NCBI GenBank assembly: GCA_947568835.1
Contig: OX387605.1
Span: 25,079,784-25,143,783, forward strand
Length of the DNA: 64,000 nt
Reading direction: 5' to 3'
Source: Protonemura montana
Lineage: Eukaryota; Arthropoda; Insecta; Plecoptera; Nemouridae
In this document: in pieces, positions 18,801-29,247 of the stretch
How the letters are laid out: each line of letters opens with the position of its first letter
How positions within the stretch are numbered: the first letter of the stretch is position 1
Translations under genes and position numbers: made by a program
Notes under the pieces: model-generated
Seen by the model: the letters and a program-made list of their open reading frames with translations, nothing else
What the model was told of the DNA's origin: nothing
Databases searched by the model: none

Positions 18801-18821
18801 ATGATCGGTAGATCGGTGGCC

Positions 18822-18879
18822 ATTTTAAGTGAAGTCCAACTATATATATATTTACAAATAGTTAGACTTCACTGAAAAT
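18822..18879. repeat. Imperfect 22-bp inverted repeat (hairpin)
   Basis: The left arm 18822-18843 and the right arm 18858-18879 are complementary at 20 of 22 positions, around a 14-bp AT loop. It may be a minimal MITE or a hairpin. No function is implied. Confidence 0.7.
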
Positions 18880-19011
18880 CCACCACTGACACCAATACAC
18901 CGATACCTAAAATGGATTTTCTAAGACCGAAACGCAAGCTCTTTGTCAAAACAGATGCGTTGTCATCCACACCCAACAGCAAGCAAGTGCAACTTAGAGA
19001 TGACACCACAA

Positions 19012-22000
19012 CTAGGCTGGAGTAGTTTCTGGCAAGGTATTAACGTCGTGGGAGTTGTCGTCGGGGACTTCACACAGCATCTGACCGTCGTCACGGGCCT
19101 CCAGTGCTGTCGTCGGAATCCTCCCAAGGTCGGCTTCACCCAGTCCGCTCAGGATACAGCCCAGCGAATGCACCTGCACAGGAGCCAGCCAATGACACGT
19201 CCAGTTGGTAAATCGTACGTTGGGTGGCACCACTGATCTCAAAAAAACTGGATAGAGCATAGGATCCAGCCAGCTGATCTCAAATAACCTGGATAGAACA
19301 TAGGATCCAGCCAGCTGATCTCAAATAACCTGGATATAGCATAGGATCCAGTCACCTGATATCAAATAACCTGGACAGAGCATAGGATCCAGCCAGCTGA
19401 TCTCAAATAACCTGGATGTAGCATAGGATCCAGTCACCTGATATCAAATAACCTAGATAGAGCATAGGATCCAGTCAGCTGATCTCAAATAACCTGGATA
19501 GAGCATAGGATCCAGCCAGCTGATATCAAATAACCTGGCTAGAGCATAGGATCCAGCCAGCTGATATCAAATAACCTGGATAGAGCATAGGATCCAGCCA
19601 GCTGATCTCAAATAACCTGGATAGAGCATAGGATCCAGCCAGCTGATATCAAATAACCTGGATAGAGCATAGGATCCAGCCAGCCAGACGCACCGTAGCA
19701 GCATCCCACGACTGCGCGTCACCGAACGCGTCGCTGCGCATCGCGAGCTGCGCAAGGTCGTACAGAACTCGCCGTGGACAGCGTTTTAGAGTGCGCAGCG
19801 CGCCAACTGCATCCCTGCGCGCAGCCAGAGACACCAGGGAAACTTTTAGCGGCAACCCTTCGATCAAGTAGCCAACCAAATGAAAATATTTATATCTACG
19901 AGGTATCAGAAAGGACATGGGTTGAAATTGCTGAACTGAAATTACAACTCTGTGCATGAAGTAATCCAGGACGGACTGTCTTCCAGTTGAGTCTACTGGA
20001 CGAATTAAATACATTAACACCCTGTAGACAATTACACTAAGACAGAATATATTTTAGAAGTCTACTATGATCAGCGTCCACAATGCAAAGTTATTTTACA
20101 GCTTATGGGGGTTGTCAAAGAATCAAAGAAACGTCAAAGAATCACACCCATGTTTTCCTCGCTGGGAGGACGACATGACCCTTGCCTCACCTGAAGGCGT
20201 CTCCATGGATACGCGTCAGGTCATCAGACGTAAAGCCGCACAGAATGTGCGCCAAAGCGGCGAGGTCGTAATGCGAGTAGTCTTCGGGTTCCTTTGCCGC
20301 CCACGAGGTGCGCACGCGCTCTGACAGTGCCGCCATCTTGTTTGAACAACATGCGTAAACAGTAGTGTTGGTCTGGGCCGCTTTGATGTTAATTGATGAC
20401 AGTGCTCTCCCCATGCATAGTCTTAAGAGAGTGAAGATGGCTAGTGTATATGGCAAATATGCATTGTGTCTGGCTGACCTGTTCAGGAGAGAGCGCGTGA
20501 AATTGGCCGAACGCCGCGACGGTGTCGACCTCTGTGAACGATATGTTGTGCAAGTCAGTGACTGGGATGCCCGCCACTATCCAGCCCAGCGCCTGCAGCT
20601 GCCAGTCCGGCACGGCGCTGACGTCGCCGTCGTTCAGCTGCGCAGACCAAAGTGTGTAATGAGAATCCCTGGTAGAGGAGGTGTCGCACGAATGTTGTTG
20701 TCTCGTCGTGGAATGGGATAGGCTTCGGCACCTGCGCCTAAACACATCTCACTCGTCAATTATTTACAGTTTGGCTAATCCCCTACTTCTACAACTTAGA
20801 AGAACGCCACATAGGGCGTAGATGGAATCATCTAAATAAAATAGACCAATCTCCCCCCCCCCCTTCCCACCACAACTTCACGATTGGAGGAAAATCACCA
20901 TGTGCCCACTTTTCCAACGTATAAATAATGCGAACGTTTCATGAAATCACTCTGTGGGCAGAGATTAATTTCTTCTATCTAGAAGATTGAAGCACAGTAT
21001 TCTTGGATTGGCGACGTGATTCAGAGCTGTGGGTCACTTATTAGTGTAACCAATCATGGAATAAAATTAAGTGTAATTATTATTATCTTATTATTGTTAT
21101 TATTATTATGCAACTTTAAAATGTACGTTATTTTGGTAATCATCAACTAGTCGTGAGCTACGTCAGCCGCAAGGGATTGACGACCAGCCCGAGTGCGGCA
21201 CGCGCCAATGTTTTCCCTGCTGCGGAGGGTTGGGGGTCCTCGAGCCTTCGCTCGTGGGTCCGTGGTCTCTTGAATTTATTTACAATGCAGTTTATTTTAG
21301 AAAAATAAATAAGGCAGTTTATAAAGTCATAAAAAATGAACTGATAATTAATCTGGGAAAGTATCACGTTCTCAGAATCTGAAAACCTGAAAGAATGCTG
21401 CACTTAAATAAACCGCACAGATATCCATTTAATAAAGTACCTCGATTGGCATTTCTAAAACATAGAGTATGATTTATTGCACTTAACTCGCGGCCGACGC
21501 CTCCGGTCTTAATGCCATCCAGGTGGCTAGAAATTCAAGGTAGTGCTAGTAGGACAGAGAAGTTCATGAAAAATAAACTGGATCGATTGCCTGCTAGTCA
21601 CCAAGCTGATGAGCTTGGTCTGTCGAAGGCCAGTTTCCCAATAAAAGATTTCATTCTAGTGTTTCGTTCGATATGCATGTGATCAAAACTCAAAAGTCTG
21701 TTTCGACTTTGATGTCATTTTCAGTGCGTGTGTTTTGTTCTCAATTATTTCCTAATTGTGTTAGAAAAATCAATCTAAACTTGTTCTAAAGGAAAATATC
21801 TCACAATGTCAAAACACAGAAGATATCAGTTAAATTTCAAAATACATAGCAACTGTCACAAATGTACTCCATATCACCAAGGGTGCGAGCACTTGTTCCC
21901 ATATTCAAGGCATCTCACAAACCGGAGCGATGCTAGTCTCGGCTTGCGCGCCGTAAAGCAAGTGCTTCGACCTAGGAGCTTAGTAAAAAACCAATTGACG

Positions 22001-22756
22001 GTCAGTGCAAGTTTTACTCTGAGAGTGCTGCTGCCAGCGGCGAGTGAGATAACTTTGACCTAGACGAGCGACCTTGGAGTCATATTATAGCACCCTATAT
22101 TGTTCAAATGTGCAGTGAACGTGAACGGTTACCGAAAACAAATTTTCCAACTCTTAAACGATCAGGAAAATCTTTGGTCGTAAGACGCTAATTCATCATC
22201 AAGACCCTTGTATGTATATTATCTTCTGTCTTCTGTCTTCCACGTTCAGCTGATGCAATAAACAAAGATGTTGCCAGTTCAGCCATTGGGTTTACAACTA
22301 CTTATTACTCAGACCCTATGGTTTAATGACTCATTCTTTCCAATGGCAGCTTCTAAAGCGAAATAAAAGGCGCGGTGGCAGCATTCGGTGCTTGGGTCCA
22401 CAATTCAATTTGTGTCTTCCTGGGATTCGATGGGGATTTTTTTCCAATGAATTTTAACCGTTTTGGTTTACCTACTGGAAACAATACATTCTCCTAATCA
22501 GCCAATGTATGCGATCATTGCAACTGTTACAGTTCCTTAAAATGTTTTTTCAGGGGCGCTGATAGGCATCTGACCTTGAGCACGGAGTCCCACAGCAAAC
22601 GCGCCTGGTCGTCCTTGAGATGCTCTCTGCCGAGCACGTGAAGACTGCGAGTCAACGCCTCCCCCTGCAACGACGCCAGCTGCTCGAGGGTGAACGCGAC
22701 TCCCGAACCAGCCGCCAGGACGCTGTCGTAGTCCAGGGACTCGCAGAACGCGCACC
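19012..22756 (-). CDS. Mesothelin/stereocilin/otoancorin-like protein, C-terminal part (five exons)
   Basis: Exons on the minus strand are 22575-22756, 20479-20637, 20191-20336, 19694-19814 and 19012-19173 (stop at 19012-19014). Phases agree across all joins (0,0,2,0). The product is a helical repeat protein. Recurrent units of the form 'LG-x-hydrophobic-x-x-G-[hydrophobic]-x-x-x-DL-x-x-I' can be read in LQALGWIVAGIPVTDLHNI, LAHILCGFTSDDLTRI and LGCILSGLGEADLGRI. They alternate with 'S-P-E-Q-x-x-x-L' helices such as LSPEQMAALSERV. This pattern is that of the mesothelin/stereocilin superfamily of secreted or GPI-anchored ARM-like superhelical proteins. That family assignment comes from pattern memory, not a search. 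The last exon ends in an acidic, low-complexity tail. The 5' exons lie beyond 22756 and were not found with confidence, so the gene is partial here. The acceptor of the third exon (AACAAG before 20336) is weak but fits the phase and the repeat pattern. Confidence 0.6.
19235..19685. repeat. 41-bp minisatellite in the last intron of the mesothelin-like gene
   Basis: About ten to eleven copies of a 41-bp unit containing GGATAGAGCATAGGATCCAG and CCAGCTGATCTCAAATAACC, with scattered substitutions (ATCTC/ATATC, GCC/GTC). Units start 41 bp apart, for example AGGATCCAG at 19261 and 19302. One to two units of the same sequence occur in the introns of the STPR-like genes at about 41530-41590 and 44628-44688. 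Confidence 0.95.
20638..22574. other. Intron of the mesothelin-like gene
   Basis: The phases of the flanking exons (0/0) allow direct splicing across this 1.9-kb intron, and I saw no additional exon. It contains a C run at about 20850-20860 and a (TTATTA)n stretch near 21078-21110. No mobile element was recognised. Confidence 0.45.
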
Positions 22757-22867
22757 CTGAATTGGGACGGCGGGCACGTCCAAGGTACGTCAAGAAAAAA
22801 ACGTTTTTTATTTTATTTTCTGCTTTTGACTAAAAAAAAAACTCCATCAAAATAGTTTTTTTATTAT

Positions 22868-23020
22868 TATGAACACTATAACCGTCTCAAAAATTGATAA
22901 TCGGACGGGGACTCGAACCCCGATCTCTACCTGTCGCGGGTGTTGCTCTAACCCTTTGAGTTACTTGGACACTGGCTATTTGAGACGATTGTAGTGTATT
23001 TGATGAGAATGACGGATCTC
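22868..23020 (-). mobile_element. tRNA-derived SINE, reverse copy
   Basis: It contains the reverse of the family head (GGACGGGGACTCGAACCCCG, CGCGGGTGTTGCTCTAACCC) and the tail elements AACACTATAACCGTCTCAAA and TTTGATGAGAATGACGGATC. It is nearly the mirror of the copy at 13680-13890. Confidence 0.8.
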
Positions 23021-24560
23021 CAAGGTGTAAAATAGTAAAATAGTAAAATAGGTTTGTCAGAATTCAGCTCCTCAAACCTAGGTTGCAAAAAGGGTGCATT
23101 TGATTGCTATCAGTTGGGTTGTTTCGATAACGCAGCGAGCGAGGACATGGTGCGTAAAGTAGTAAGCGTTCACAGCAATAAAATATGTGCGTAATCTTTG
23201 TTGAATGTTGGTGCCATGTGTAGTGCTGACGTTTGTGCATGAAACGCACGTGAGATTGTGTAGAGTTATCACTCACAGGGGAAGGGGACAGCGCCACCTG
23301 GCCAAACAGACCGTAGGCGATAATCTAGTTATATCTAGTTAGATATCTAGTTTTATTGATTTAAGTCTGATAGTTTTCATATAAGAAGACAAAGCTCCGT
23401 TATTTTGGGGGGAATTCTTCCTAACGGTCCTCGCTGGCCATGCACTTGATGGTCGTACGGTTGAGTTGTACCCACCTATAAAGATGATCAAGAGAAGCAT
23501 TCTCCGATGTGATATGGACGTAACTCGGCCTTCACCTTTGTTGTATCTAAAGAAAAAAATTGTCTTTAGATTTACTTCACGGTATCGCTCTGTTTGTCGG
23601 CTCATAAGAAGTCTGTCCTGGGGAAACTAAATAAGATCTTCTGGCACAAAATCTTGATGACTTCTGCTGGAAGATTATCTTCTGGTCCCCCTTAAGAGTG
23701 GCTCCACGGTTTGGTTGATCGAGGTCTGCCACCTTCAGCAAAGCACTACACATTTGTGTACATAACGAGTAGGAAATTTAAGAACTGCAAGTGAACGTTA
23801 TTATGATTTTTCTGTCTTCCAGTGTTTTTCTTTTGATTTTAGCCTCTTAACGCTAACTTAAACGGGACGTCATTTTTTGTTTCTCACTTTCCTCTTTCAC
23901 AAGTAAAGGAAATAAGTCATCATGTGTGCATTGCACAATTCGCTCATCCCAACATTGCGGCTTTGCGTTGAGAGCTCAATCTTGGAGGTTTATCAAATGA
24001 ACCTAATGGGCGATGCAAGTGTCGTTCATTTGTCACACGTCTCTCATGTCCAATTTTAAGTGATCTAAACTTTTCAAATTTAACATAATTTCAAAATAGT
24101 TCAGTTCCAGTCTGCAAGCTGAACTGTTTAAATTAGCTATGCTCTGGAAAGTGTAATCAACATCCGCATAATTTGGCCCTTGGAAAAGGTAAATCTGAAA
24201 TAATTTATAGTGCAATTTTAATATATGTCAAAGCCAAGAACGCGCCCTGTAAATGCAAGCTTGCATCACGAAACTGTGTGTTGATTTCCATCATTCTCCG
24301 TCCTGTGATCGTAGCAATCGTTTTGTCATGCACTTGGAATTGACAGAAACATTACACATTACCGCACAGTAGGTACTTACTCAAGGCAGCCATGTCGCAT
24401 TACAGCAAAGTAAATAGGTTTGCTCCATGCTGCATTTCATGGCAATAAACTAAGTAAAAATGTTCCAAGGAAGCACAATTTGCTATGTCGACAACAAGAA
24501 GCGACCACCGCGGCACATGGCCAAGCTTTCCTAATGCATTTCCAGACAGATTTACATCAA
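23021..24560. other. Intergenic or intronic DNA, nothing recognised
   Basis: Only short unsupported ORFs occur here. If the mesothelin-like gene extends to the right, this would be one of its introns. Confidence 0.4.
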
Positions 24561-24606
24561 CATCATTAACTTGCTATAGTATTAAATCTAGGTGCATGTC
24601 GAGTGC

Positions 24607-25085
24607 AAGGCTCACCTCCGCTGCATCGGACGGCACAATCTTTGTAACTTCGACAAAGTCACCGCACTTACTGGCATCGAATTCAAATCGACTCCTCGAT
24701 CCCAGCACAGTTGTTTCAAACCAATTTAAATACAAATCAACGGATTCAGGTCGCAAAGAATCAACATTTTTCAAGCGACGCCACAATGTTCAGAGGGCGA
24801 CAGCCTTGCAAGCACCGAGCGCAATTGAATTGGCGATGGCATTATGTAAAATGGATTCACCTACTTTTGAATTAGTTAGGAATCGATAAGCGCGCCCTCT
24901 CGTTCCAGTTGTAAGACTATTGTATCTCTGTCTGACATTTCACCCTCGTGCATTTGTTTGCATGCCGTCTCGACAGGAAGGATTTAATCTTGACTTATGT
25001 AGTCTCGAGCAACAATGAGGTAGTAAATCGCATGTTTCCAAGCTCGCTGTCACAATGGAGTCGACAAAAGAGACGACACTGACAT
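24607..25085 (-). other. Weak candidate exons upstream of the mesothelin-like gene
   Basis: Two minus-strand blocks look exon-like. The first, 24944-25085, follows a good acceptor (pyrimidine tract then CTGCAG at 25086-25091) and stays open in one frame to a possible GTGAAA donor; it encodes VSVVSFVDSIVTASLETCD and a Cys-rich stretch. The second ends at about 24615 with GCGGAG before GTGAGC and encodes FEFDASKCGDFVEVTK. Its acceptor is poor, and its phase does not lead directly into 22756. They could be 5' exons of the mesothelin-like gene or chance ORFs. Confidence 0.2.
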
Positions 25086-25264
25086 CTGCAGAGTAAATGA
25101 AACAATGTCCGTCACCGCCGAGATCGGTGCGACAAGTGTGCAAATTAATTAAATCTGCGCACGCCAGTTTGTTATCCAGGTGTCTCTGAACGCGTTGCGT
25201 TTTCATGTCGGGTGTGTTCAGCAAAATGTCACCGAAGAAGTAAGATTGGCTTGCTTTATTGGTG

Positions 25265-25670
25265 GCAAGGTTTGGCGCATAGGAAACTCTGTTCTAGTGA
25301 GATCACCGAAGTTAAGCAACACTGCGCTTGGTCGAATATTGTATGAGTTACCATCATACACACGACCAGTTCTGTACGGGAGAGAGGTTGGAGGGATGAA
25401 AGTTAGTACAGAAACTTCACTCGCATTGCTTATCAATCTCTCGACAGCATGGATTTGTGGAGGAATCTTGCTGTTCGAGTTGTACCGTCCTTCGGAAGGG
25501 ACGTTAAGCTGGTGGTTCCCTTGGTGCTCGATGATAGGATTAGGCTACGTGCCGACACCTGGTTTCCCCGTGATCACCCACTCATTCACTGACTCCATTA
25601 GACCAGTGCCCCAGTGTTCCTAGAAGACCAGTTGTCAAAACAGTGCGTCGTTAAACTACACTAATCAATC
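25265..25670 (+). mobile_element. 5S rRNA-derived SINE, forward copy
   Basis: The 5S-like head (GTGAGATCACCGAAGTTAAG, AACACTGCGCTTGGTCG) is followed by the body with TCGACAGCATGGATTTGTGG, GGAAGGGACGTTAAGCTGG and CAAAACAGTGCGTCGTTAAA. The organisation matches the copy at 15045-15463, but the terminal A run is short. Confidence 0.85.
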
Positions 25671-25879
25671 GCAGGCACGACTTCGCACTTTGTAAATTCG
25701 CCATCGCGCGAATTTCCTGACATCAATCTGCTGGTCTCTCGCACGATGCTCTGTCGCAGACGTTGACGTTCTAGAATCTGAGTCTGCGAGTTAAGTGCGA
25801 TGTTCTTCTCTCTGCAAGAATGACATCAACATGACAGAAAATCGCTTGGCGGAAACGAAAAGCGCGTATTTTCATGGAC

Positions 25880-27300
25880 TCGTCTCCCGTTTCTCTTGAA
25901 AGCACCAGAAGAAAGAAACATTCGCCCATTTCAGGCCGGGTGGTGTGAGAAAACGAGTTGTGGAAGAAATTGTCGGGCGATATACCAGGCTCTCAGCAAG
26001 CCGCATGCCAAGCGATCCCCCTCCCCCACCCCCATCCTTCGCAAGCAGCTGTCCGGGAAATCAGCTCGTGCCGGCGTCAGCGTCCCAAGGCATTGATAGG
26101 CGTAGCAAACTCTTGCAAGCTCTTGCCGCCTCGAATTGCACACCTATATCGCCCACCCCATCACGGTGGCGGCGGTGAATTAGGGTACTAGAACCTAGCC
26201 GCGTCCCCAGGGCCCAGTTTGCCAGGACGCCTTCCACCTGCATAACCCTCCGCTGCACGGCAGCACCGCGCAAAACTTTCCGCCACCGACGCCGTCCGGA
26301 TCGCAATTTGCGAGTGATGTATCGCCGCTCGTTATTCAAATCTTCGCGAATAACCCGCGGTGTTTCCCGCACCGGCACCGCACCGGCGATGACGTTAAGA
26401 GGGGGGTAGGTAGGAGGCAAACCCTGGGGGACACCGCGAATATGTGGTGGCTGACTTCTTATTGTTTCTGTCTGCCATAACGCTCGGAAGTCAGTTGAAT
26501 TTGTAATTTATGACGACGTGCAAGCGCAGCTTCGTACATTCTGTTTCGGTGTCTACGCCCTCGCGGCACGATAATCGTCGAGCTGGGCGCCCCGAAGTGA
26601 GGCGATCTCGCCCGAACCCGACTGATATCACGGAGCAAACCTTTTAAGACGTCATCGAGAGATTTCCACGCCTCGTGCACTTTGTGCGAGTCCATGAAGC
26701 CGTTCTAATCTTTTCTCGACATGTCCGTCGAGACTCGCAAAATGGCGGCGCGCATGCTGCACGGGCCGACTTGAAAACGCGTGCGCACTTCTGAAACGCT
26801 ACTGCCGAGATTCAATCGTGGATATGAGTTGGTGACTTATCCCCCCTGGCTGCTGGGATTGGGCGAAAGCTGCGCGAATTTGCGAGAAGCTAAGTGGAAA
26901 TTATGAAACTAAACGGAGGGGGAGGGGGGTTGAGGGGGTATATATTAAAGAGTCTGCACCAGCGATAAATATTAAATACGGGTTCTTTATGGGGTGGAAA
27001 ATTCGATGATAAATTTGGTCGGCGCACCACCGAGCTCCATGCATACAAGGGCACGCCATGCGGAAGGAGAGAGAAACTTTCACCGCCGCGTGGCATGGGT
27101 GAGGAGGGCGACGTTGGGGAGGGGGACGCTTCGATCCACTCTACACGAAATCTGGTAATGAGTATTTGTTTACCGGCGTCGGCGTCGGCGTCGTCTGTTG
27201 ATGGGCGAACAGCGTATATTAATAATTGCTACACCTGAGCGCCGTCTATAACTCAAGACGTCGCCGGCAGGGGCGCCGGCCAGTGGCGTCTAGTCTGAGG
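25880..27300. promoter_or_regulatory. CpG-rich block with a YY1/Pho-type motif, possible promoter
   Basis: This 1.4-kb stretch is clearly richer in GC and CpG than its flanks. It contains AAAATGGCGGC at 26740-26750, the classical YY1/Pho core found near transcription starts of housekeeping genes. A minus-strand ORF of 78 codons (26459-26695, starting MDSHKVHEAWKSLDDVLKGL) begins 45 bp from the motif, but no family is recognised. The block could be the promoter of the mesothelin-like gene or of an unseen gene. A (GGCGTC)n tract lies at about 27176-27195. Confidence 0.3.
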
Positions 27301-27729
27301 GCTGGAAACTTTCGCACATTATTTTGACAAGTAGGATTGGCGGCTTTTTCTTTCAAGTGCTTTTAGTGCTAGACAGCTCAGAGATTTTTAAGGTGATTAT
27401 CACTCAGGTAAGACAGCCGAGAAGACTGCATACAAGGTTTACTTTACGCTTGATTGACCACAAATAGTGCCAGACATAATTATAGGGAACCATCATACGA
27501 GTTACGTTCTTTTAGCCAAAGACCTTACTTAATGCTGAATTTGTTTGCATTCTCTCAGCAATGAAACAAAAGCAACATCTCTGGGCTAAGACCAGCATGG
27601 AATGCTTTCAATTTTGAGAACGGTTTACGCAAGACTTCTTGAAGATAAAGCCATCTGAAATCAAAGTCTTCTTATAATCAATTTAAATCAACAATTTAAA
27701 ATATCCCACATGATTGTTTTTAGACCCAC

Positions 27730-28135
27730 TAGTTTTGAAAAAAACTATCTGAACTGGGTTTTGAATGCTAAGTGAAGAGCAACTAAATTTCCCAACGTTT
27801 CGAAACTTGTACCTGTTACTTTATCAAGGGTAAGAGAGGTTTGTCTAGGTGCTAGGGGTCGAAAAAGCACGTTGGGTTATTTCTTATTTGAGTTTGTTTT
27901 CTAAGCACCCAAGCCGAGAACGCGGACTTTGGCAATTTCTGCACGGACAGCCGTGGACATATATTTTTTAATAGTCTAAATGCCATTATTAAACCTTCCA
28001 ATTCGATGATAAAAATTAATTTTGAAGGGTAAATGCCCCTTTAAAGAAGAAATAACCGGTACAAGTTACGAAACGTTGGGAAATTTAGTTGTTCTTTAAT
28101 TAACATTCAAAACCCAGTTGAAATATTTTTTGTTC
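27730..28135. mobile_element. MITE-like element with long terminal inverted repeats
   Basis: An inverted repeat of about 60 bp is seen. CTGGGTTTTGAATGCTAAG through ACTTGTACC (about 27753-27812) matches the reverse complement of GGTACAAGTT through AAAACCCAG (about 28058-28118) with few mismatches. Both arms share ACTAAATTTCCCAACGTTTCG. The outer flanks still resemble each other (TTTTGAAAAAAACT against the complement of the right side). No ORF is present. The target-site duplication could not be fixed. Confidence 0.7.
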
Positions 28136-28654
28136 AAATATCCCCCATTCCAAATTTTGGGTTATCAAAAAGCCAGCCAATGAATTGTTGTCAAAATCTT
28201 TCGACACGAGTCGACGCCACTGGCCCACTGGTGGTTTGCGGCGTCGGTGGCGTCGGTGATCGGAAGTGATGGCTGGCGCCGACCACCTGGCTCCCGGCAA
28301 CGTCAACTGCTATTCACGGCAAGGGTATAAGCGATACATCATTGGAGGTTACTTAACCTGCATCCCACCCCCCCACAAGGAGTGGTGGCACCGCAAGGAT
28401 GTCGTCTTACATGTGGATTAGAGCCGAGCAGATGCTGACGCCGTTGTCTCGCGGGCAGGGGAGTGACGTCACGGTTAGAGTCGTGGAGGTGCCGGGTCAC
28501 GAAGAAGTGCCAGGATATCAACGAGTTTTTTCATTGCCAAACACATATGTGACGGGGTCATATTTTTCACACCACATTTGACTCCACTTTTAATGAAATA
28601 ACAAAAGAGTTTATAAGTAGTAAAATCAGAATGGCCAACACATTAGGTTATTTA

Positions 28655-29247
28655 TTTATTTGTGGTGTTTAGCGACGCACTGTTTTGACATCTGGCCCTG
28701 CGGCTCTGGTCGAATGGCGTCGGTGAATGAGTGGATGATGATGAACTTAAACTAGCCTTGAAGGGAGGAGGGGAAACCCGGTGGTGGCACGTAGCCTACT
28801 CCTGTCGAAGAGCACCAAGGGGACCACTGGCTTAACGTCCCTTCCGAAGGACGGTACAACGCGAACAGCAGGATTCCTCCACAAATCCATGCTGTCGAGA
28901 GGTTGATAAGCAAGGCGAGTAAAAATGCTGTACTAACTTTCATCCCTCCAACCACTGTCTCCCGAACAGAACTGGTCATGTGTATGATGGTCACCCATCC
29001 AATACCTGACCCAGCGCAGTGTTGCTTAACTTTCATCCCTCCAACCTCTCTCCCGAACAGAACTGGTCATGTGTATGATGGTCACCCATCCAATACCTGA
29101 CCCAGCGCAGTGTTACTTAACTTTCATCCCTCCAAACTCTCTCCCAAACAGAACTGGTCATGTGTATGATGATCACCCATCCAATACCTGACCCAGCGCA
29201 GTGTTGCTTAACTTTCATCCCTCCAACCTCTCTCCCGAACAGAACTA
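28655..29247 (-). mobile_element. 5S rRNA-derived SINE, reverse copy with tandemly amplified 5S segment
   Basis: The body (AGCGACGCACTGTTTTGACA; GGCTTAACGTCCCTTCCG) is followed by four head-to-tail copies of the 5S promoter-containing part. Each copy has CTCTCCCGAACAGAACTGGT or a close variant, then GGTCACCCATCCAATACCTG and the CAGCGCAGTGTTGCTTAAC block, at about 91-bp intervals. The run ends abruptly at about 29247. Confidence 0.85.

Noticed and set aside
19235..19685. CRISPR-like array
   Set aside because: Units are contiguous 41-bp tandem repeats without unique spacers, in an animal intron.
26061..26420. 119-codon minus-strand ORF
   Set aside because: Arg-rich composition is typical of CpG-rich non-coding DNA; no partner exon was found.
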